Below, one piece after another: positions 5,103 through 11,000 of a stretch of 11,000 bases of DNA. Made by a program: the position numbers and the translations under genes. Every line of letters starts with the position of its first letter. Position 1 is the stretch's first letter. The stretch is from NCBI GenBank assembly GCA_017626655.1, contig JAGAIH010000468.1, positions 1-11,000 on the forward strand. The letters run 5' to 3'. The notes below the pieces were generated by a model that worked only from the letters and a program-made list of their open reading frames with translations, was not told the DNA's origin and searched no databases. The DNA comes from Clostridia bacterium. Its GTDB lineage: Bacteria > Bacillota_A > Clostridia > Oscillospirales > CAG-272.

Positions 5103-6725
5103 ATGATCGTTAAGCTCGTAATGATCGTCGTCTTCTTCGCCATCACCGTTCTGGTGGGATTTTTGGCCGCCCGCTCCGCCAAGGGCGTGGACGGCTTCGT
5201 CCTGGGCGGCCGCTCGGTGGGACCCTGGCTCACCGCCTTCTCCTTTGGCACGTCCTACTTCTCCGCCGTCATCTTCATCGGCTACGCGGGCCGCTTCGGC
5301 TGGAACTTCGGTCTGGCCTCCACATGGGTAGGTCTGGGTAACGCCTTCATAGGCTCCCTCATGGCCTGGATGCTCCTGGGCCGCCGTACCCGCGTCATGA
5401 CCCAGCACATCGGCAGCCGCACCATGCCCGACTTCTTCGGCCTGCGCTACGGCTCCAAGGCTCTGCGCCTGGTGGCCGCCGCCATCGTCTTCATCTTCCT
5501 CATCCCCTACACCGCCTCCCTCTTCAACGGTCTGGCCCAGCTCTTCTCGGCCTCCTTCTCCTTGCCCTACTGGGGCTGGGTGCTGATCATGGCGGCGCTG
5601 ACGGGTATCTACGTTATCGTGGGCGGCTACGTGGGCTCTGCCGTCAATAACTTCATCCAGGGCATCGTCATGCTGGTGGGCATCGTGGCCGTCATTGCCG
5701 CAGTCCTGCACAACAACGGCGGTCTCATGGAGGCCATCGCCAAGCTCTCGGAGGGCTCAGCCACCACCGCCGCCGGCACCGAGCTGAAGGGCGCCTTCAC
5801 CTCCTTCTTCGGCCCTCAGCCCCTCCAGCTCCTGGGCGTGGTGGTGCTGACCTCCCTGGGCACCTGGGGCCTGCCCCAGATGGTGGGCAAGTTCTACGCC
5901 ATCAAGGACGAGAAGGCCATCACCAAGGGCACCATCATCTCCACCTTCTTCGGCCTGGTGGTAGCGGGCGGTTGCTACTTCCTGGGCGGCTTCGGCCGTC
6001 TCTACGCCGACAGCGTCGAGCTGAACGCCGCCGGCAGCCCCACCTCCTTCGACGCCATCATCCCCGCCATGCTGAACAAGGTCGAGTCGGATCTCGGAGG
6101 CGGCGGCACCTGGCTCATCGGTCTTGTGCTGATCCTGGTCCTGGCCGCCTCCATGTCCACCCTGTCCTCTCTGGCCATGACCTCCGCCTCCACCATCACC
6201 CTGGATCTCATCGCCCCCCTCTCCAAAAAGCAGAAGAGCGAGAAGTCCAACATGGTCATCATGCGCCTGCTCCTGGCCGCCTCCATCGTCATCGCCGCCG
6301 CCATCGCCATCCTGGTGGTGACCAACAAGGAGATGGCCTCCAAGCTCTACATCTCCGACCTCATGGGCATCTCCTGGGGCGCTCTGGCGGGCTGCTTCCT
6401 GGCTCCCTTCCTCTACGGTCTGTACTGGAAGAAGACCACCAAGGCCGCCGTCTGGGTCAGCTTCGCCACCGGCCTTGCGATCACCCTCACCCAGTTCATC
6501 CTGAACGCCGTGCTCAAGATCTCCTTCGAGAACGCCGTCCTGAAGTACTTCTGCGGCTCCTCCATCAACGCCGGTATGCTGGCCATGGTGGTGGGTCTCA
6601 TCCTGGTGCCCGTGGTCTCTCTCATGACCCAGAAGACCAAGCCCGAGGGCACCGACGAGATCTTTTCCTGCTACGACCGTATGGTCACCGTCCCCGTGGG
6701 CACCGCCCTGGAGAACGAGGACTGA
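5103..6725 (+). CDS. Sodium:solute symporter (SSS family), predicted tyrosine-regulated importer
   Basis: A 540-aa membrane protein of the SSS (PutP/SGLT, TC 2.A.21) family, importing a small solute with Na+. It has about 13 hydrophobic segments beginning with VKLVMIVVFFAITVLVGF. Family marks are the N-terminal GFVLGGRSVGPWLTAFSFG, IYVIVGGYVGSAVNNFIQG, and AASMSTLSSLAMTSAS (348-363), where Ser352/Thr353 align with the Na2-site Ser340/Thr341 of E. coli PutP. The start is set by GGAGGT (5089-5094), 8 nt before the ATG; the frame is open further upstream but only through the terminator of the leader. It is controlled by the tyrosine T-box directly upstream, so the substrate is probably tyrosine or a precursor or peptide supplying it. 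This is inferred from regulation, not from the protein. Monocistronic, with its own terminator. Confidence 0.92.
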   Translation: MIVKLVMIVVFFAITVLVGFLAARSAKGVDGFVLGGRSVGPWLTAFSFGTSYFSAVIFIGYAGRFGWNFGLASTWVGLGNAFIGSLMAWMLLGRRTRVMTQHIGSRTMPDFFGLRYGSKALRLVAAAIVFIFLIPYTASLFNGLAQLFSASFSLPYWGWVLIMAALTGIYVIVGGYVGSAVNNFIQGIVMLVGIVAVIAAVLHNNGGLMEAIAKLSEGSATTAAGTELKGAFTSFFGPQPLQLLGVVVLTSLGTWGLPQMVGKFYAIKDEKAITKGTIISTFFGLVVAGGCYFLGGFGRLYADSVELNAAGSPTSFDAIIPAMLNKVESDLGGGGTWLIGLVLILVLAASMSTLSSLAMTSASTITLDLIAPLSKKQKSEKSNMVIMRLLLAASIVIAAAIAILVVTNKEMASKLYISDLMGISWGALAGCFLAPFLYGLYWKKTTKAAVWVSFATGLAITLTQFILNAVLKISFENAVLKYFCGSSINAGMLAMVVGLILVPVVSLMTQKTKPEGTDEIFSCYDRMVTVPVGTALENED

Positions 6726-6743
6726 TCCCCTCCGTATATCCTG

Positions 6744-6773
6744 CCCTCCGAGGCTTCTCGGAGGGTATTTTTT
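6744..6773 (+). terminator. Rho-independent terminator after the symporter
   Basis: CCCTCCGAG (6744-6752) pairs perfectly with CTCGGAGGG (6757-6765) around a GCTT loop, followed by TATTTTTT. It begins 18 nt after the stop codon. Confidence 0.92.
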
Positions 6774-6797
6774 ACACCTTTTTCTAACTATACATAC

Positions 6798-6827
6798 TTG
6801 ACAGATATATATGGAATATGGTAATAT
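6798..6827 (+). promoter_or_regulatory. Promoter of the lipoprotein / GH99-like operon
   Basis: TTGACA (6798-6803), 18-bp spacer, TAATAT (6822-6827), in an AT-rich stretch unlike its surroundings. The -10 is imperfect; TATATA two bases further is an alternative with too long a spacer. The leader is about 70 nt and holds AAGGAGAG at 6867-6874, oddly far from the start codon. Confidence 0.55.
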
Positions 6828-6903
6828 ATACTTGTGAGTTTTCCACAGAGAGCTCCGCAATCCACCAAGGAGAGCGCTCAAGACGATTGAGCCATGGAAT
6901 GTC

Positions 6904-9237
6904 ATGATGAAAAAACTGCTTTGCGGCATCCTCGCCGCGCTCATGCTCCTGTCCGCCGTAGCCTGCACGGGCGGCGACACCACCGATACGGAGGGCGATA
7001 CCACCGTCGCTCCGCCCGCCACCGAGGCGCCTACCGACCCGCCCACAGAGGCCCCCACCGAGCCCGAGACGGACCCCGAGCCCGAGACCGAGCCCCCCAT
7101 TGAGATCGAGGTCCCCGCCTACGAGGACATCGGCCTGGACGACCTTATGGCCGGCACCGACGACCGCCTGGACATCACCTACAACTTCGCCGACTACTAC
7201 TACGGCGAGCTGAAGAACGATAATACGCTCGTCTTCACCTCCAACAAGGACTACGTGGTCAGCGAGGATGGTCTGACCCTCACCGACGACGGCTGGAACA
7301 GCGTGGGCTTCGCCCATACCCTCATCGGGGAGTACACCGCCAAGGCCTCCGTCACCAATCACAGCGGTAAGAGCGACGTCCGCTCCATCATGGTGGGCTG
7401 CCGCCTCACCCGCGCGGATCACCTCTACATCGACAGCGGCCTGTGGTTCACCTTCTCGGCGAACGCGGTCTACGTCCACGTCAAGAACGGCTTCACCAAG
7501 CTGGTCCGCGACGATTTCGGCTTTGACGCGAAGAACGGTCTGAACGTCACCATCAAGGACGACGGTACCACCATCCTGTGCTACGTCAACGGCGCGGTCA
7601 TCGCCAAGGCCGTGGTGGAGGGGGATACCCTCGCCGTCTACGATACCAAGGGCACCGAGGTCGCCCGCACCCCCGACCTGGAGCGCATCGCCCACGGGGA
7701 TACCCTGGGCTATTTCCGCACCATGTCCCACTTCGCCAACTCCTCCACCAAGTCCATGAGCCTGGAGGCCGGCACCGTCATCCCCTACGCTCCCGACGAT
7801 ATCTGCGCCGAGCTGAAGGATGGCTACAGCTATCTGCTCTGCGACAAGACCCAGGTCAAGTCCGCTTACCCCATCACCCTCCACGACGGCGTGACCCTCA
7901 TGGACGTGAAGGCCGCCGCCACCCTCTTCGGCTTCAAGTGCGCCATTTCCGAGGACGGCACCACGGCTACCCTGACCCGTGACGGCGCCACCCTGATCTA
8001 CAAGGTAGATTCCAAAGAGGTGGATCTCAACGGAAAGACCTACGCCTGCCCCACCACCCTCTCCCGCGGCGGCAGCATCCTCATCTCCGCCGACTACCTG
8101 GCCCGCTGGATGGGCTACACCGTCACCCCCGCCGACACCTCGGTCTACGTGACCGCCACCGCCGCCGCCCTCACCGACGAGCGCAAGCAGGCCATGGCCG
8201 AGCGCTACCAGCTCTATAAGGACGTCATCTACAACTACGACGACGTGGAGATCGAGCAGATCGGCGTGGGCAAGTACGAGACTACCCCCTACGAGGACCG
8301 CCTGGTGGGCATCGCCTACTCCACCTGGCTCTGCACCAAGATCATCACCTGGGGCAAGAATACCTGGGACACCCCCCTGTACGGAAACTACTTCTCGGAT
8401 GACCGGGAGATGATCGCCAAGCACGCCGAGCTACTCCGTGACGCGGGCGTGGACTTCGTCTTCGTGGACTGGACCAACAATACCGGCTACGATCCCGCGA
8501 CCATGAGCCACCTGGCCGACTTCCGCATGATCGAGGACGCTACCGCTCTGCTCTTTGAGATCTGGTCTCAGATCGAGGGCGCCCCCAAGATCTGCATCTT
8601 CGCAGGTCCCGGCCACTCGGGCATCGAGAGCGTCAACAACGGCAATCACCAGAGAAAGGTGGATCAGATCTATACCTCCTTCGTGGAGAAGTATCCCGAT
8701 CTGTACTTCCAGTACGATGGCAGGCCCCTGCTCATGTGCTACGGCGCTACCCCCAACCAGTACAGCGCCCGTCCCAGATGGAAGGACGATCGCTTCACCA
8801 TCCGCTGGGTCACCGGCTACGTGGGCCAGCAGAGCGACCTGCGCAACGATAAGGATATGTCCACCCGCAACCGCTGGTGGAGCTGGGAGGAGAGAGGCCT
8901 GCAGGCCTACTCGGTCTCGGACGGCCGGGTGGAGTGCGTGACCTGTACCGCTGCCAGCCGTTCCCAGGGCTCCGAAGGTAACAGCGGCTATATTCCCGCC
9001 TACGGCCGCGAGAACGGTCTGACCCTGAAGAAGCAGTTCCAGCGAGCCAACGATCTGGGCGCGGGCATGGTCATTCTGGTCTCCTGGAACGAGTGGACCA
9101 AGGGTGAACAGCCCTCCCCCGAGGTGTCCAAGGACCTGGAGCCCTCGGTGATCCACGGCACCTTCTACTACGACCTGCTGTGCGAGCAGATCAAGAAGTT
9201 CAAGGGGCAGATCACCCTTGAGGAAACCGCCGAATAA
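6904..9237 (+). CDS. Multidomain surface lipoprotein with C-terminal GH99/GH71-like (WNEW) domain
   Basis: 777 aa. Residues 1-20 are a lipoprotein signal (KK, hydrophobic core, LSAVAC) with Cys21 as the lipidation site. Residues 25-66 are a T/P/E-rich linker. About 89-250 is beta-rich and may be a concanavalin-like (LamG-type) carbohydrate-binding fold. About 320-417 resembles a copper-amine-oxidase-N-like stalk domain (ITLHDGVTLMDVKAAATLFGF, then ILISADYLARWMGYTV). From 453 to the end runs a domain with DAGVDFVFVDWTNNT, RWVTGYVGQQ, WSWEERG and SWNEWTKGEQ (Glu730, Glu735), recalling GH99/GH71-type TIM barrels, in which glutamates near the NEW motif are catalytic. A surface glycosidase is the best guess; the family is not certain. 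Start: ATG-ATG at 6904/6907, with only a weak GGA nearby. AAGGAGAG lies 29 nt upstream, so the true start may differ slightly. First gene of a two-gene operon. Confidence 0.75.
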   Translation: MMKKLLCGILAALMLLSAVACTGGDTTDTEGDTTVAPPATEAPTDPPTEAPTEPETDPEPETEPPIEIEVPAYEDIGLDDLMAGTDDRLDITYNFADYYYGELKNDNTLVFTSNKDYVVSEDGLTLTDDGWNSVGFAHTLIGEYTAKASVTNHSGKSDVRSIMVGCRLTRADHLYIDSGLWFTFSANAVYVHVKNGFTKLVRDDFGFDAKNGLNVTIKDDGTTILCYVNGAVIAKAVVEGDTLAVYDTKGTEVARTPDLERIAHGDTLGYFRTMSHFANSSTKSMSLEAGTVIPYAPDDICAELKDGYSYLLCDKTQVKSAYPITLHDGVTLMDVKAAATLFGFKCAISEDGTTATLTRDGATLIYKVDSKEVDLNGKTYACPTTLSRGGSILISADYLARWMGYTVTPADTSVYVTATAAALTDERKQAMAERYQLYKDVIYNYDDVEIEQIGVGKYETTPYEDRLVGIAYSTWLCTKIITWGKNTWDTPLYGNYFSDDREMIAKHAELLRDAGVDFVFVDWTNNTGYDPATMSHLADFRMIEDATALLFEIWSQIEGAPKICIFAGPGHSGIESVNNGNHQRKVDQIYTSFVEKYPDLYFQYDGRPLLMCYGATPNQYSARPRWKDDRFTIRWVTGYVGQQSDLRNDKDMSTRNRWWSWEERGLQAYSVSDGRVECVTCTAASRSQGSEGNSGYIPAYGRENGLTLKKQFQRANDLGAGMVILVSWNEWTKGEQPSPEVSKDLEPSVIHGTFYYDLLCEQIKKFKGQITLEETAE

Positions 9238-9250
9238 AGGAGGAGACACC

Positions 9251-10237
9251 ATGCAAGAGCGTTACGGAACTGTCCTGCCCATCGGCGTAGGACTCTACGA
9301 GAAGACCCCCGCCGCCGACCGTAAGGTGGGCATCGCCTACACCACCTGGAACACCACTACCCATCCCCGCTGGGGCGCCGGCACCTGGGATCTCCCCCTG
9401 GACGGTCCCTACGTCTCGGAGGATCCCGCGATCATCCGCAAGCACGGCATCCTGCTCCGCGACGCGGGCATCGACTTCGTCTTCGTGGACTGGACCAACA
9501 ACACCTGCTATAATCCCGCCGCCCAGCGCGACAAGCTGGAGACCTTCCGCATGATCGAGGAGGCCACCGACGTGCTGTTCGAGGAATGGTCCAAGCTGGA
9601 GGGCGCCCCCAAGATCTGCATCTTTGCGGGCCCCGGCCACAGTATGCCCGAGAATCTGGAGAACGGCAACCACCAGAAAAAGGTGGATCAGATCTGGCGG
9701 GACTACGCCTCCAAGTACCCCGATCTCTACTATCAGTACGATGGCAAGCCCCTGCTCATGTGCTACGGCGCCACCCCCAACTTCTACGGCGCGGATCCCG
9801 TTTGGACCGACGACCGCTTCACGGTGCGGTGGGTCACGGGCTACGTGGGTCAGCAGGAGGGGCTGTACGACCCCGAGACCATGCGCTCCTACCACTTCTG
9901 GAGCTGGGAGGAGCGAGGCACCCAGACCTATACCGTGAAGGATGGCAGGGTGGAGTGCATCTCGGTCACCGCCTCCAGCCGCGCCCAGGGCAAGGAAGGC
10001 GACCGCGGCTACATCCCCGCCCGAGGCCGACGGAACGGCGATACCTTCCGCGAGCAATTCGGCCGCGCCATCGAGCTGGGTGCGGGCATGGTCCTGCTCA
10101 TCTCCTGGAACGAGTGGACCACGGGCGAGCAGCTCTCCCTGGAGATCTCCAAGGATCTGGAGCCCTCCAAAACCCTGGGTACCTTATACTACGATCTCAT
10201 GAAGGAGCAGATCGCGCTGTTCAAGGAGAAGGCGTAA
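9251..10237 (+). CDS. Leaderless GH99/GH71-like (WNEW) protein, paralogue of the lipoprotein's C-terminal domain
   Basis: A 328-aa protein, without signal peptide or membrane segment, so presumably cytoplasmic. It aligns end to end with residues 453-777 of the preceding lipoprotein, with long identical blocks: DFVFVDWTNNT, GAPKICIFAGPGHS, QYDG-PLLMCYGATPN, RWVTGYVGQQ, WSWEERG and SWNEW-GEQ (here Glu288 and Glu293). The two arose by duplication and kept their putative catalytic residues. It starts 13 nt after the upstream stop, with AGGAGG at 9238-9243 and 7-nt spacing, so it is surely cotranscribed. An upstream in-frame ATG at 9218 overlaps the previous gene and lacks a site. Likely role: processing, inside the cell, of the same or a related glycan that the lipoprotein attacks outside. 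Neither family nor substrate is certain; no transporter lies between them. Confidence 0.75.
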   Translation: MQERYGTVLPIGVGLYEKTPAADRKVGIAYTTWNTTTHPRWGAGTWDLPLDGPYVSEDPAIIRKHGILLRDAGIDFVFVDWTNNTCYNPAAQRDKLETFRMIEEATDVLFEEWSKLEGAPKICIFAGPGHSMPENLENGNHQKKVDQIWRDYASKYPDLYYQYDGKPLLMCYGATPNFYGADPVWTDDRFTVRWVTGYVGQQEGLYDPETMRSYHFWSWEERGTQTYTVKDGRVECISVTASSRAQGKEGDRGYIPARGRRNGDTFREQFGRAIELGAGMVLLISWNEWTTGEQLSLEISKDLEPSKTLGTLYYDLMKEQIALFKEKA

Positions 10238-10255
10238 GATTCTGCGGATATAAGG

Positions 10256-10290
10256 AAAGACACGCTTCCGAGTGGGGGCGTGTCTTTTTT
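10256..10290 (+). terminator. Rho-independent terminator of the lipoprotein / GH99-like operon
   Basis: AAAGACACGC (10256-10265) pairs with GCGTGTCTTT (10278-10287) around a 12-nt loop, ending in TTTTTT. It lies 18 nt after the second gene's stop. Confidence 0.9.
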
Positions 10291-10329
10291 GGCGGGGCAG
10301 GTCTTGGGGGAACTATATAGTTGCTATTT

Positions 10330-10568
10330 CAAATTTGAGTCTGTCGGGGAAGCAGCCGCGTCCATTAGCCTTCCCCAGCGGGGAAGGTGGCACGCCCGAA
10401 GGGCGTGACGGATGAGGAGAGCGGGTTGAGTTCTCCTGTACGGGTGTGATAAAACCCTTGATATGCCGGGGAGAATCCACACCCGACACCGAACTGTGTG
10501 CCGCTCTCCTCATCCACCGCTTTGCGGTCCCCCGCATCCGCTTGCGGATGGCACCGCATGGGGAAGGC
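10330..10568. repeat. Composite palindromic repeat with CCTTCCCC / GGATGAGGAGAGCGG arms
   Basis: This 240-base stretch has no gene. The left arm (10368-10424) opens with GCCTTCCCCAGCGG and closes with GGATGAGGAGAGCGG. The right arm (10501-10568) is its inverted, diverged copy: CCGCTCTCCTCATCC to TGGGGAAGGC. Each arm contains its own small hairpins, such as CACGCCC/GGGCGTG (10391-10407), ACCGC/GCGGT and CATCCGC/GCGGATG (10535-10550). The centre holds CGGGTGTG/CACACCCG (10441-10448 and 10480-10487) and TTCTCC/GGAGAA. The left flank at 10330-10350 resembles 106-126. Confidence 0.8.
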
Positions 10569-10610
10569 AGAGAACGATAAACCACAATTTACCTTTCCCC
10601 CAAGAACCTC

Positions 10611-10640
10611 TTGACAGACCTCCCCCATTCATGCTATAAT
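10611..10640 (+). promoter_or_regulatory. Sigma-A promoter of the DJ-1/PfpI-family gene
   Basis: TTGACA (10611-10616), 18-bp spacer, TATAAT (10635-10640), with TG immediately upstream (extended -10). The leader to the ATG is about 40 nt. Confidence 0.85.
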
Positions 10641-10685
10641 GAAGCATCGGACAATCATTTCTGTTATATAGATGGAGGAACCCCC

Positions 10686-11000
10686 ATGATCGTTATGTTC
10701 CTTGCCCCCGGCTTCGAGGAGGTCGAGGCCCTGGCTCCCCTGGATCTGCTCCGCCGCGCGGGGCTGGAGGTGGTCACCGTGGCCGTCCGCGAGGCCAAGA
10801 CCAACAAGCTCATCGAAAAGCTGGGCCGCATCGGCGTCAGCGCCTCCAACCTGTGGGACGATCCCCGCACGGTTACGGGCGCCCACGGCATCACCGTCAC
10901 CGCCGATATCACCGAGAGCGCCCTGCCCGGCCGTCTGGCGCGTGCCTCCCTGGAGGCGGTCATCCTCCCCGGCGGTATGCCCGGCACCACCAATCTGGAC
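10686..11000 (+). CDS. DJ-1/PfpI-family protein, N-terminal part (runs off the right edge)
   Basis: 105 codons are visible. [20 protein letters not shown] is the family's first strand and helix, and Glu14 matches the conserved acid (Glu18 of human DJ-1) that tunes the reactive cysteine. [14 protein letters not shown] (62-75) and [15 protein letters not shown] (91-105) follow the usual bacterial order. The nucleophilic cysteine would lie just past the window. Members act as deglycase/glyoxalase-like, chaperone or protease enzymes; the role here is open. Compared with family members I recall, about 25 extra residues (35-61, [20 protein letters not shown] and onward) sit between the second strand and the TVTG segment. 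The start is supported by GGAGGA at 10674-10679 with 6-nt spacing. It has its own promoter. Confidence 0.85.
   Translation, partial: MIVMFLAPGFEEVEALAPLDLLRRAGLEVVTVAVREAKTNKLIEKLGRIGVSASNLWDDPRTVTGAHGITVTADITESALPGRLARASLEAVILPGGMPGTTNLD

Noticed and set aside
5757..8424. Long minus-strand open frames opposite the symporter and lipoprotein genes
   Set aside because: Gly/Val/Asp/His-rich composition and no ribosome binding site; they mirror strongly supported plus-strand genes.

Overview
The window looks like a chromosomal segment of a GC-rich, Gram-positive, probably spore-forming member of the Clostridia (Oscillospirales-like gut lineages would fit). This placement is inference. It rests on near-consensus sigma-A promoters (TTGACN, 16-18 bp, TATAAT, often with an upstream TG), strong AGGAGG-type ribosome binding sites, a T-box leader, a YtvI-type sporulation membrane protein, and an E2-like acyltransferase of a type I associate with Clostridia. 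No tRNA, rRNA, CRISPR array, IS transposase or prophage gene was seen.

Left part, 1-2310. The start of an L-asparaginase gene (minus) runs off the left edge. It is preceded by a strong promoter and a 29-bp palindromic repeat. Next come an E2/CAT-fold acyltransferase-like gene (minus) with its own promoter and terminator, then the divergent RNase HI gene rnhA (plus). Between rnhA and the convergent cyclophilin gene lies a block of about 250 bp made almost wholly of small hairpins spaced by GTGAAAT (read as ATTTCAC in the second half). It ends in a perfect 21-bp bidirectional terminator.

Middle, 2309-6775. A membrane-anchored cyclophilin (minus) is divergent from a YtvI/AI-2E-family permease (plus). 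The permease gene runs directly into a second GTGAAAT hairpin array, and its last codons are themselves part of a repeat hairpin. A perfect-consensus promoter then starts a complete T-box leader. By alignment of the specifier loop it reads UAC (tyrosine), and it controls a sodium:solute symporter. The arrangement predicts a Na+-coupled importer, probably for tyrosine or a related compound, that is switched on when tRNA-Tyr is uncharged.

Right part, 6780-11000. A two-gene operon encodes a 777-aa multidomain lipoprotein and, 13 bp later, a 328-aa leaderless paralogue of its C-terminal domain. Both carry a WNEW motif and resemble GH99/GH71-type TIM-barrel glycosidases; the pair may act on the same glycan outside and inside the cell. 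After a terminator comes a second palindromic repeat family (10368-10568), then a strong promoter and a DJ-1/PfpI-family gene that runs off the right edge and carries an unusual insertion.

The most unusual content is in the non-coding repeats. There are three copies of the GTGAAAT hairpin-array element, two of them starting exactly at a gene's stop codon, plus two other palindromic families that share a boundary motif with them.
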